In this document: positions 1 to 7,294 of the stretch, piece by piece | How positions within the stretch are numbered: position 1 is the first letter of the stretch | How the letters are laid out: the number at the start of each line of letters is the position of its first letter | Origin: 79-D21 sp022839995 | GTDB taxonomy: Bacteria > Synergistota > Synergistia > Synergistales > 79-D21 | Assembly (NCBI GenBank): GCA_022839995.1 | Contig: JALHIN010000005.1 | Coordinates: forward strand, 30,866-94,865 | Reading direction: 5' to 3' | DNA length: 64,000 nt | Made by a program: the position numbers and the translations under genes | The notes under the pieces: generated by a model | The model's input: the letters and a program-made list of their open reading frames with translations, nothing else | What the model was told of the DNA's origin: nothing | Database searches by the model: none

Positions 1-42
1 GTGGAAAGTGAGGGCAGGAGAACCCTCCTCTTTGTGGCATGA
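1..42 (+). CDS. 3' end of an unidentified upstream gene
   Basis: Thirteen codons are open from the first base to a TGA at 40-42. The stop overlaps the ATG of the next frame as ATGA (39-42), the same tight coupling used by other operons in this window. Too little is present to name a product. It could also be a chance open frame. Confidence 0.3.
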   Translation: MESEGRRTLLFVA

Positions 43-286
43 AGGCCGAACTTGAAATGGACCCGCTGGAGCAGTCGGGAAAGATCCGTGAGTTGCGGGC
101 GTTCGTGAGCGCTGCGACCTTTGCGGATCTCACGGCGGCAGGTGGGACTTGCTCAGGGAATCGTTAGTTAGGGCCCTCGACATCCTGGAGAACGGGGTTC
201 TGCCCGACTCGCCCGAGGGAAGGGAATCCAGGCCAGGCAGGGATCGCGAAATGGTGTGCGAAGATTTTTTCCTGGAAATAGAGTGA
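39..286 (+). pseudogene. Small gene with an apparent -1 frameshift
   Basis: An ATG at 39 opens a 42-codon frame (MKAELEMDPLEQSGKIREL...) that ends at TAG 165-167. Near position 140 the next reading frame continues in a convincing protein-like way (RWDLLRESLVRALDILENG...) to a TGA at 284-286. Inserting one A beside a140 would join the two into a single acidic, helical protein of about 80 residues. I do not recognise the family. Either the gene is inactivated by a one-base deletion or the base was lost in sequencing. ATGA coupling to the preceding frame suggests it was part of an operon. Confidence 0.35.
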
Positions 287-292
287 TGAATC

Positions 293-493
293 ATGCTGGT
301 GCCTTTGGGGGATTTGAAGGGGGAAAACGGCTCCTTCTCTTTTGACAAGGAGGGACATTTGCGATTGATCTTTTCAGATCAATCGGTCATAGTGGACGGC
401 ACCGAAGGCGTTTCAATTTCCGGAGAGGGGAAGGCGCAAAGGGAAAGTGAGGCACAAAAGTGGATGAAGGCGCACTGTCCTTTGCGGGCCTGA
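293..493 (+). CDS. Small hypothetical protein
   Basis: A 66-codon frame starting at ATG 293, two stop codons after the end of the preceding broken gene and in the same frame as its second half. The product is hydrophilic with an alternating beta-like middle (LIFSDQSVIVDGTEGVSISG) and a basic C-terminus with one Cys. No good ribosome binding site precedes the ATG. No family is recognised. It may be a real small protein or a remnant of the broken gene before it. Confidence 0.3.
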   Translation: MLVPLGDLKGENGSFSFDKEGHLRLIFSDQSVIVDGTEGVSISGEGKAQRESEAQKWMKAHCPLRA

Positions 494-575
494 TTGCCCG
501 GCGGGGCATGGGGCGCGGCTCATCCGGGAAACCAGGGGAGGCGTTTGCCCTATAGCCTTCAGGACTTACACTTCA

Positions 576-1877
576 TTGGCAACGGAAAGAAAGATCGTAA
601 TCGGGTTCCTGGCGCTCATCGGCACAGGAACTGTTGCTATTTTATTGCTTAATGCCAATTCACGGCCCCTTACCTTCGTCGATGCGCTTTTCACAGCGAC
701 ATCCGCCGTTTGCGTGACGGGGCTTACGGTCGTTGACACCGGAAAGGATCTTACAACCGCTTCTCAGCTTGTCCTCCTGCTGCTGATCCAGCTTGGAGGT
801 CTTGGCGTGATGACGGCAACAACTGCTCTTTCCCTTCTGATGAGGGAGAGGATAGGGCTGCGGCAGCGCATGTTCTTTGCCGGGGGCTTCGGGTTGGACT
901 CCCCTTCGGGGGTGATCCGGCTCTTGATACGGATCCTCTCCCTGACGTTCGCCATCGAGGCGATTGCGGTTTTTCCCCTTTACTGGGGTTTCAGTCGTGC
1001 AGGTCTTTCACCCGAACAGTCCCTGTACAATGCGGTTTTCCACAGCGTGAGCGCCTTCTGCAACGCAGGTTTCTCCCTTTTTTCGGAGAACCTGGAAGGT
1101 TTCTCAAGCGGTATCCTCGTGCCCGGAACGGTTATGGTCCTTGTCGTATTGGGAGGCTTGGGGTTCATTGTTCTTTCCGAATTGGAGGAGACTTTCCGGG
1201 AACCTGCAAGAATCTCGGTGCACTCAAGGCTGGTCCTGTTGACGACGGCTGGGCTTGTCCTTTTCGGGACGGCCTTGTTGCTTCTTTGCGAGTGGAATCG
1301 TTCCCTCGAGTCGATGGGGGTGGGGTGGAAGATCTGGAACGCGCTTTTCTCCAGCATCACTCCCCGAACGGCGGGCTTCGACACCGTCGCCCTGTCGACC
1401 TTTTCTTCCGCGGGACTTTTTGTCGTCACCCTGCTGATGATTGTGGGGGCTTCTCCAGGTTCGACGGGAGGCGGGTTCAAGACGACAACACTGGCTGTCC
1501 TGCTTGTCTCGACATGGAACGTGCTCAAGGGGCGATCGGAAGTCCACTTGTGGAACAGGCGCATTCCCATCCGGGTCATCCAGAGGGCGATCACGATGAT
1601 TGTCCTCTATCTTGGTATACTGGGCATAGGATTGATGACCCTGGTATTGCTCGAGCCTTTCCCCTTCCGTTCCCTGCTGTTCGAGACCGCTTCAGCCCTC
1701 GGGACGGTGGGGTTGTCGCTGGGGATCACCTCTCAATTAAGCGATCCCGGCAAGCTTGTGCTCGTACTCCTGATGTTCTGGGGCCGTGTGGGCATTATCA
1801 CGTTCCTATACGGCCTCGTGAAGCGTGAGGCAAGAGGAAAGATTTCCTATCCTGATGCGGAAATCCCGGTGGGTTAG
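576..1877 (+). CDS. ktrB: KtrB/TrkH-family potassium uptake channel subunit
   Basis: Integral membrane K+-translocating subunit, 433 residues, the usual length of KtrB. The four pore loops of the SKT superfamily are visible in order: TSAVCVTGL (about residue 41), SVSAFCNAGFSLF, SSITPRTAGFDTV and ETASALGTVGLSLG, each with the selectivity-filter glycine. About eight hydrophobic segments follow the M1-P-M2 pattern. The start is taken as TTG 576, which places the first membrane helix directly after MATERK; an AGGA lies 11 nt upstream. The KtrA regulator follows after 12 nt, so the two form a Ktr (often Na+-dependent) system. A second, Trk-type system lies 2 kb downstream on the other strand. Confidence 0.9.
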   Translation: MATERKIVIGFLALIGTGTVAILLLNANSRPLTFVDALFTATSAVCVTGLTVVDTGKDLTTASQLVLLLLIQLGGLGVMTATTALSLLMRERIGLRQRMFFAGGFGLDSPSGVIRLLIRILSLTFAIEAIAVFPLYWGFSRAGLSPEQSLYNAVFHSVSAFCNAGFSLFSENLEGFSSGILVPGTVMVLVVLGGLGFIVLSELEETFREPARISVHSRLVLLTTAGLVLFGTALLLLCEWNRSLESMGVGWKIWNALFSSITPRTAGFDTVALSTFSSAGLFVVTLLMIVGASPGSTGGGFKTTTLAVLLVSTWNVLKGRSEVHLWNRRIPIRVIQRAITMIVLYLGILGIGLMTLVLLEPFPFRSLLFETASALGTVGLSLGITSQLSDPGKLVLVLLMFWGRVGIITFLYGLVKREARGKISYPDAEIPVG

Positions 1878-1889
1878 GGAGGGAAAAGC

Positions 1890-2549
1890 GTGAAGAACGA
1901 GGAGAAAGTCATCCTGGTCGTTGGGCTTGGACGTTTCGGACAGGCCCTCTGCAAGACTCTCGTGGAGCAGAAGCACCAGGTCATCGCCGTGGATCGTTCA
2001 CGGCAATGCGTCGAGGAAATGGCCGATGTGGTGGATCTCTCCGTCCAGGCGGATGCAACCGACGAGGAGGCCCTCTCCAAGGTTGGAGCCAAGGAAGCCG
2101 ACATCGCCGTCGTGGCGATTGGGCAAAACATTGAGGCCAGTATCTTGGCGACAACCATCCTGAAAGACTTCGGGGTATCGCATGTCGTATCGCGGGCGCA
2201 AAATGCCGTTCATGCCCGGGTTCTTGCCCGGGTTGGGGCCAACCGTGTTGTTTTCCCGGAGCGGGACATGGGGGAACGTCTGGCCTTCCTGCTGGTCCAT
2301 CCATGGATGTCCCACTTTGCCCAGTTGCCGGGATCTCGCTTTTACGTGGGAGAAGTCCGGCCCCTGCCCGAAATGGAAGGGAAAACCCTTTTGGAACTGG
2401 ATTTTCGGACACGGTACAATGCGGTTGTCCTGAACGTGAACCGGTCGGGGGAAATGTTCATCCCCCGTGCGGATACGGTGATCGAAGCGGGTGACAGGAT
2501 CCTCGTCGCGGGGCTCAGGGAAGACTTGCAGAAATGGGTGGCGGAGTGA
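1890..2549 (+). CDS. ktrA: KtrA-type regulatory subunit (RCK domain)
   Basis: Cytoplasmic gating ring subunit for the KtrB channel, 219 residues. The N-terminal RCK Rossmann domain shows the nucleotide motif VVGLGRFGQAL and an acidic residue at the end of the second strand (AVDRSRQ), which binds ATP/ADP or NAD(H) in this family. The C-terminal half (from about residue 140, VGEVRPLPEMEGKTL) is an RCK_C domain ending in GDRILVAGLREDL. GTG 1890 is the start, preceded by GGGAGGG. It is the second gene of the ktrBA pair. The next promoter begins 19 nt after its stop. Confidence 0.9.
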   Translation: MKNEEKVILVVGLGRFGQALCKTLVEQKHQVIAVDRSRQCVEEMADVVDLSVQADATDEEALSKVGAKEADIAVVAIGQNIEASILATTILKDFGVSHVVSRAQNAVHARVLARVGANRVVFPERDMGERLAFLLVHPWMSHFAQLPGSRFYVGEVRPLPEMEGKTLLELDFRTRYNAVVLNVNRSGEMFIPRADTVIEAGDRILVAGLREDLQKWVAE

Positions 2550-2567
2550 AATGGGAGAACGGGTTTC

Positions 2568-2596
2568 TTGCTTTTTGGGGAAAGGTTGTTTATAAT
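2568..2596 (+). promoter_or_regulatory. Promoter of the cysE-cysK leader transcript
   Basis: TTGCTT (2568-2573), a 17-nt spacer and a perfect TATAAT (2591-2596). Transcription should start near 2603, about 20 nt before the leader peptide ATG and 240 nt before cysE. Confidence 0.85.
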
Positions 2597-2623
2597 CGTC
2601 CCAATTTCGTGGGAGGTGCCTTC

Positions 2624-2677
2624 ATGGCCCGTATGCCTGTTTCGAAAAATTGTTGTTGTCGGTGGATTCTCTCCTGA
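2624..2677 (+). CDS. Cysteine attenuator leader peptide
   Basis: A 17-codon frame, MARMPVSKNCCCRWILS, from ATG 2624 to TGA 2675-2677. A strong ribosome binding site (GGGAGG, 2611-2616) sits 7 nt before the ATG. Codons 10-12 are three consecutive Cys codons (TGT at 2651, 2654, 2657), extraordinary in such a short peptide directly upstream of cysteine-synthesis genes. The codon after them begins the 5' arm of a hairpin. By analogy with amino-acid leader peptides, a ribosome stalled for charged tRNA-Cys would control folding of the RNA downstream. The peptide itself probably has no other function. Confidence 0.85.
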   Translation: MARMPVSKNCCCRWILS

Positions 2678-2816
2678 TCCACCGCGGCCCGCAGGGTCGC
2701 GGCGGCACCATTCGCTGCGGCCGGGGCTGCTAGGGCAACCGGTTCCTCCCATAATTAGGAGAACTCCCGTATCGAAAAAGCGATCGGGCTGGCCGCAAGG
2801 TCAGCCCGATTTTTTT
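2660..2816 (+). promoter_or_regulatory. Transcription attenuator of cysE-cysK
   Basis: Three RNA elements lie between the Cys codons and cysE. Hairpin A pairs CGGTGGAT (2660-2667) with ATCCACCG (2677-2684), 8 bp, and contains the leader stop codon. Hairpin B pairs CCGCGGCCC (2682-2690) with GGGTCGCGG (2694-2702), 9 bp with one G-U, and shares 2682-2684 with A, so the two compete. The terminator is at 2783-2816; its 3' arm (CAGCCCG, 2802-2808) could alternatively pair with CGGGGCTG at 2722-2729, a candidate antiterminator. A ribosome stalled at the Cys codons would block the start of hairpin A. The exact switching scheme is inferred by eye. No T-box consensus was found. Confidence 0.75.
2783..2816 (+). 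terminator. Intrinsic terminator of the cys leader
   Basis: ATCGGGCTGGCC (2783-2794), loop GCAA, and GGTCAGCCCGAT (2799-2810): a 12-bp stem with one G-U pair followed by a run of T to 2816. It ends 25 nt before the cysE start codon, so it must be read through for cysE-cysK to be expressed. Confidence 0.9.
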
Positions 2817-2840
2817 CGTCTACGAGAGGAGGAGCATCGA

Positions 2841-3539
2841 ATGGGGATTTTCAAAACGCTTGTCGAAGATTTCAAGGCGGTCAAAAAACGAGATCCCGCG
2901 ATTCCGGGCGGAGTTCGGGGTTTTTTCGAGGTGATCCTTTGCACTCCCGGCTTTCAGGCCGTGGCGGCTCACCGCCTGATCCATTTTCTTCATGTCCGCC
3001 TTCGGATTCCGGTGCTTCCCCGCTTCCTCGGCCTCATCGTTCGCTGGTGGACGGGGACCGAGATTCATCCCGGAGCCAGGATCGGCAAGGGGGTTTTCAT
3101 CGATCACGCGGCGGGAGTGGTTATCGGAGAGTCGGCGGTTGTGGGGGACAACGTAACCCTTTTTCAGGGAGTGACCCTTGGAGCCACGGGCAACGAGAAA
3201 ACCTGGAAACGGCACCCGACCCTGGAAACCGGGGTGTTTGTGGGAAGCGGAGCCCGCATCCTGGGGCCGGTCACGGTGGGAAAGAACGCTCGTATCGGGG
3301 CAGGAAGCGTTGTCCTCAAGGACGTTCCATCCAATGCCACGGTCGCCGGCGTTCCGGCTCGGGTCGTCAGATCGGAAGGACAAAGGGTCGCGCCGCCTTT
3401 GGAAAAGGCCGAGGCCAGGATCGAGGCCCTCGAGGGCATGGTTCGGGAACTCCAGCAGGAAGTCTGGAGGCTGCGGGAAGCGACGGTTTTCTGCAGGACC
3501 TCGTCCGGGTCGAAAGAGAAGAAGAGGGGGGTGGCCTGA
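2841..3539 (+). CDS. cysE: Serine O-acetyltransferase
   Basis: Makes O-acetylserine from serine and acetyl-CoA, the first step of cysteine synthesis. The protein has 232 residues, the short SAT form. A helical N-terminal region is followed by left-handed beta-helix hexapeptide repeats (GARIGKGVFIDHAAGVVIGE, then VVGDNVTLFQGVTLG), containing the conserved DHA and the His/Gln active-site region. ATG 2841 is preceded by GAGAGGAGGAG. Unusually, about 50 residues follow the beta-helix, including a predicted coiled coil (LEKAEARIEALEGMV...) and a Lys-rich tail, where most SATs end in a short CysK-binding tail. cysK starts 1 nt after the stop. Expression is likely set by the upstream attenuator. Confidence 0.93.
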   Translation: MGIFKTLVEDFKAVKKRDPAIPGGVRGFFEVILCTPGFQAVAAHRLIHFLHVRLRIPVLPRFLGLIVRWWTGTEIHPGARIGKGVFIDHAAGVVIGESAVVGDNVTLFQGVTLGATGNEKTWKRHPTLETGVFVGSGARILGPVTVGKNARIGAGSVVLKDVPSNATVAGVPARVVRSEGQRVAPPLEKAEARIEALEGMVRELQQEVWRLREATVFCRTSSGSKEKKRGVA

Positions 3540-3540
3540 G

Positions 3541-4467
3541 ATGCGTTTTCGGGTGGATTCGCTGGTGGGTTTTTCCCTTGTGGGAGGAACGCCGATAGCG
3601 CGGATCGAAGCGGGCGGCGGATCGGAAATCTGGGTCAAGATGGAAGGGAACAACCCTGGGGGATCGATCAAGGACCGCGCGGCCTGGGGCATGTTGAGGA
3701 AGGCTGAACAGGACGGCTTCCTCCGGGAAGGCGCGGTGATCGTCGAACCGACTTCTGGGAATACCGGGATCGCCCTGGCGATGCTGGGAAGGTCCCTTGG
3801 CTTGCGGGTGATCCTGACGATGCCCGAATCGATGTCTGCCGAAAGGCGGGCCGTACTTTCGGCCTACGGGGCGGAGCTGATCCTCACCCCCGCCGGGGAA
3901 GGGATGGGAGGAGCGGTCAGGAAGGCCGAGGAACTGGTGAGGGAGTCTGAACGATGCTTTATGCCCGGGCAGTTCGATAACCCGGGGAACCCGTGGGCAC
4001 ACCAGGTTACAACAGGTCCCGAGATCCTGGAGGCCCTGAAAGGCCAAACTCCCTACGCCTTCGTGGCAGGCGTAGGTACTGGAGGAACCCTTTCAGGGGT
4101 TGGAAGAAGCCTGAAATCGGCCTTTCCCCGTATCCGGATCGTCGCCGTGGAACCGGCGAAAAGCCCCGTCCTCGGCGGCGGCGAGCCCGGGACCCACGGA
4201 ATCCAGGGGATCGGCGCGAACTTCGTCCCGAAGAACCTGGACCTCTCCATCGTGGACGAAATCAAGATAGTAACCGACGAGGCGGCTTTCGACACGACTC
4301 GGTGGCTGGCCAGGGAAAAGGGACTTTTCTGCGGGATCTCCACCGGGGCTAACGTCGCGGCTGCCTTCGAGGTCGCGGCAAGGATGCCGGAACCGGGGAT
4401 CGTGGTCACGGTTTCCCCCGACCGCGGGGACAAGTACCTCAGCACGGGCGTTTTCGGGCCGGGGTAG
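3541..4467 (+). CDS. cysK: Cysteine synthase (O-acetylserine sulfhydrylase)
   Basis: PLP fold-type II enzyme converting O-acetylserine and sulfide to cysteine, 308 residues. Seen: the PLP lysine in NNPGGSIKDRAA (about residue 43), the substrate loop EPTSGNTGIALA, the phosphate-binding glycines GVGTGGTLSG and the C-terminal SPDRGDKYLSTG. ATG 3541 lies one base after the cysE stop, so the two are translationally coupled and share the attenuated leader. It could have cystathionine beta-synthase-like activity, but there is no CBS domain and the pairing with cysE argues for CysK. Confidence 0.93.
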   Translation: MRFRVDSLVGFSLVGGTPIARIEAGGGSEIWVKMEGNNPGGSIKDRAAWGMLRKAEQDGFLREGAVIVEPTSGNTGIALAMLGRSLGLRVILTMPESMSAERRAVLSAYGAELILTPAGEGMGGAVRKAEELVRESERCFMPGQFDNPGNPWAHQVTTGPEILEALKGQTPYAFVAGVGTGGTLSGVGRSLKSAFPRIRIVAVEPAKSPVLGGGEPGTHGIQGIGANFVPKNLDLSIVDEIKIVTDEAAFDTTRWLAREKGLFCGISTGANVAAAFEVAARMPEPGIVVTVSPDRGDKYLSTGVFGPG

Positions 4468-4470
4468 GCC

Positions 4471-5922
4471 TTATTTTCGCCAGGTCCCGGGGACGAACAG
4501 CATGAGCACGGTGAACAGTTCCAGGCGCCCCAGGAGCATGCAGAGGGAGAGGACCAACTTGCCCGCCTGGGGAACCGCCGCGTAGTTGTCCATCGGCCCT
4601 ACGATCCCCAGGCCGGGCCCGATGTTGCCCAAGGTCGCCGCGACGGAGGAGATGGCCGAGACCAGGTCCAGGCCCATTCCGGCCATGACGAGGGAGGCTC
4701 CCACGAAAAGGGTCATGTAGACGAAGAAGAAGACCGCGACGGAGTTCATCGCTTCCCGCTCGACGACCTTGCCGCCGACTCGCGGAACGATCACGGCCCG
4801 CGGGTGAAGGAGCCGAAGGATTTCGGCCTTGGCCTGCCTGGCGAGCAGGAGAACCCGGATGTTTTTCATGCCGCCCCCCGTGGAGCCCGCGCAGCCCCCG
4901 ATGAACATCAGGACCAGGAGGAGCAGCTGCGCGTAGGCAGGCCACCTCTCGAAATCCGCGGTAACGAAGCCGGTCGTGGTCAGGATGCTGACGACCTGGA
5001 AGGCGGAGTAGCGAAGCGCATCGCTAAGCGAGGCATAGGTTTTCCCGGCAAGGAGAACCGTCATGATCGTGGCGGTCCCGAGGAGCGCAACCAGGGCGTA
5101 GAAGCGGAATTCCTCGTCCTTCCAGAAGATCGAAAGGCGCCCGCGGAGCGCGAAGTAATGAAGGGTGAAGTTGGCTCCCGCCAGGAACATGAAGGCGGTG
5201 ATGATCCAGTCGACAAAGGGGCTTCGATAGAAACCGACGCTCAGGCTCTTCGGAGAAAACCCCCCCGTGGCCATGGTCCCGAAAGTGTGAGTGAGGGCTT
5301 CGAAAAGGCTCATCCCGGCGAACAGAAGGAGGATCGTCTCGGCAACCGAGAGGATGACGTAGACGCCCCACAGGAGGAGGGCCGTCTGTTGGATCCGTGG
5401 CGTGAGCTTCTCCGGCACCGGTCCGGGGACTTCCGCCTTGAACAGCTGCATTCCGCCGACGCCGAGGAAGGGGAGGATGGCCAGGCTTAGGACGATGATC
5501 CCCATTCCTCCGAGCCAGTGCGTCAGGCTTCGCCAGAAGAGGATGCCCCTTGAGTTGGCCTCGATGTTCGTCAGAACCGAGGCCCCGGTGGTGGTGAATC
5601 CTGACATGGCCTCGAAGAAGGCGTCGGTGTAGGTGGAGACCGAACCGTGGAGGTAGAAGGGCAAGGCCCCGATCGCCGAGCAGAGGATCCAGGAAAGGCT
5701 CACGACGGCAAAGGCCTCCCTCGGTCCCAGGTCCGAGGCCTTCGCGTCTCGGCCCAGGCAAAACAGCACCCCCGAAATGGCGAGGCCAACCCCCAGGGAA
5801 GCCCCCAGGTCCAGGAGGTCGGAGGAACCGTCCCAGGCGGCCCACGCCATTCCCCAGAGGAGAAAGAGGGAAACGACGGTCGTGATCAAGCTGAGAACCT
5901 TGGCTACGATGGCGGGGCGCAT
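4471..5922 (-). CDS. trkH: TrkH-type potassium uptake protein
   Basis: Membrane K+ transporter subunit of the Trk system, 483 residues as usual for TrkH/TrkG. Pore-loop motifs: MSGFTTTGASVL, THTFGTMATGGFSP, STGGG (within GGCAGSTGGGMKNIRV) and SSVAATLGNIGPGLG. Ten or more hydrophobic segments. It starts 3 nt after the trkA stop (trkA is upstream on this strand) and is the last gene of a three-gene operon with the D-2-hydroxyacid dehydrogenase. Its 3' end faces cysK with only 3 nt between the two stop codons. Confidence 0.92.
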   Translation of the reverse strand: MRPAIVAKVLSLITTVVSLFLLWGMAWAAWDGSSDLLDLGASLGVGLAISGVLFCLGRDAKASDLGPREAFAVVSLSWILCSAIGALPFYLHGSVSTYTDAFFEAMSGFTTTGASVLTNIEANSRGILFWRSLTHWLGGMGIIVLSLAILPFLGVGGMQLFKAEVPGPVPEKLTPRIQQTALLLWGVYVILSVAETILLLFAGMSLFEALTHTFGTMATGGFSPKSLSVGFYRSPFVDWIITAFMFLAGANFTLHYFALRGRLSIFWKDEEFRFYALVALLGTATIMTVLLAGKTYASLSDALRYSAFQVVSILTTTGFVTADFERWPAYAQLLLLVLMFIGGCAGSTGGGMKNIRVLLLARQAKAEILRLLHPRAVIVPRVGGKVVEREAMNSVAVFFFVYMTLFVGASLVMAGMGLDLVSAISSVAATLGNIGPGLGIVGPMDNYAAVPQAGKLVLSLCMLLGRLELFTVLMLFVPGTWRK

Positions 5923-5925
5923 GTC

Positions 5926-7290
5926 TCAGTCCGTCCCCAGGGCGGTCAGGGCCTTCTGCAGGTGATCCCTCGAGGAGAAGAACAGGAGGTGGTCGTTTTC
6001 CTTCAGGACGGTGCTGCCCTTTGGGACGAAGACTTCCGTTCCCCTTTCCACCAGGGCCAGGATCACGCCTTTGGGGAGCCCCAGGTCCATCACCTTTTGC
6101 CCGACCGCCGGCGAACCGGCAGTGAGCGTGATTTCTCCCATTTCCGCGTCAATCTGGTCGATGACCGACACGGAGCCTATCCCTCTAGGATAGCGAATCC
6201 GGTGCAGGATGGTCGAGGCGAGGGCCTCGTTCGGGTTAACCAGGGCATCGGCCTGGAAGGCATCCTGGAGGTTTATGTAGCTGCTTTTCCGGATCACGGC
6301 GATGGTTTTGCGGGCACCCAGTTTTCGGCCCATGGCCGACAGGACCAGGTTCATCTCGTCGTTGGCCGTGGTGCAAACGAAGCCGTCCGCTTCCTCGATC
6401 CCCTCGTATCGGAGCAGGTCGCTGTCTGAGGCGTCGCCGTGAAGGATCGTCGTCTTGCCGAGTTCCCGGGCCAGGACCTCGCATTTTTCGAGGTCCCGGT
6501 CGATCAGGCGGATATCGATCTTCTGGAAGTTCTGTTCAAGGCGCTGCGCCACCTGGAAGCCGATTTTTCCACCGCCCACAATGAACACCCGCCGGAGCGG
6601 GCGGGCCGATTTCCCCGTGAAGAGTCCCGCGACCCGGTCCCGTTCCTCCCTGAGGGTGGCGACATAGCACAGGTCTCTCTCCAGGAGCACGCTGTCGCCC
6701 GAGGGGACAAAGCCTCCCGTCCCCCGCTGGACATAAACGATGATGGTCCGAAGGTCCTTGTACTCCAGGGTCAAGTCCTTCAGCGGCCGTCCCAAAAGCG
6801 GGGATTCCTTCGAGAGGGTAAAGCCGTAAATACCGGCTTTTTCCTGCATCAGGGCCGCTGCATGGAAGGAGGCGCCGACCTGCAGCAGTTCCTGGATCTC
6901 GCGGGCTACGCTCCTTTCCGGTGAGATCAAAAGGTCGACGTTCAAGTCCCGCGCCCAGGACTGGGTGTCGGTGAACTCGATGCTCCGGACGCGGGCCATC
7001 GTCTGGGGGACACCGCTTTTCTTGGCGATCCAGCAGGCAAGGATGTTCACCTCGTCCCGGTCGGTGGCCCCGATCAAAAGGTCGATCCCTCCCTCTTCCC
7101 CAAGGCCGGCTTCCTCGAGGACCTGGGGCCGGGCTCCGTTGCCACGGACGACCCGGGCGTCGAGCTCTTCGTCGATTTGCTGGGCCCGGTCTTCGTCTCG
7201 TTCCACGATGGTCAGGTCGTGCCCGTCTCGGATAAGCTCCTTTGCGACATTCCGGCCGACTTCGCCGGCCCCGACCAGGATGATCCTCAT
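5926..7290 (-). CDS. trkA: Trk potassium transport NAD-binding protein TrkA
   Basis: Peripheral gating protein of the Trk system, 454 residues, with two tandem RCK modules. The first nucleotide-binding motif is at the N-terminus (ILVGAGEVGRNVA, then IVERDEDRAQQ); the second is near residue 235 (VFIVGGGKIGFQVA, then IDRDLEKCE). Each is followed by an RCK_C domain (LGRPLKDLTLEYKDL; VGQKVMDLGLPKG). ATG 7290 is preceded by GGAGG. It begins 4 nt after the stop of the hydroxyacid dehydrogenase gene and precedes trkH. Confidence 0.92.
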   Translation of the reverse strand: MRIILVGAGEVGRNVAKELIRDGHDLTIVERDEDRAQQIDEELDARVVRGNGARPQVLEEAGLGEEGGIDLLIGATDRDEVNILACWIAKKSGVPQTMARVRSIEFTDTQSWARDLNVDLLISPERSVAREIQELLQVGASFHAAALMQEKAGIYGFTLSKESPLLGRPLKDLTLEYKDLRTIIVYVQRGTGGFVPSGDSVLLERDLCYVATLREERDRVAGLFTGKSARPLRRVFIVGGGKIGFQVAQRLEQNFQKIDIRLIDRDLEKCEVLARELGKTTILHGDASDSDLLRYEGIEEADGFVCTTANDEMNLVLSAMGRKLGARKTIAVIRKSSYINLQDAFQADALVNPNEALASTILHRIRYPRGIGSVSVIDQIDAEMGEITLTAGSPAVGQKVMDLGLPKGVILALVERGTEVFVPKGSTVLKENDHLLFFSSRDHLQKALTALGTD

Positions 7291-7294
7291 CGTC

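Noticed and set aside
2603..2816. T-box riboswitch before cysE
   Set aside because: The T-box consensus (AGGGTGGNACCGCG) and the AG-bulge motifs are not found; the Cys-rich leader peptide explains the region better.
2568..2840. N-terminal extension of cysE by 91 codons
   Set aside because: The stretch contains the promoter, leader peptide and terminator and is not protein-like; ATG 2841 has a strong ribosome binding site.
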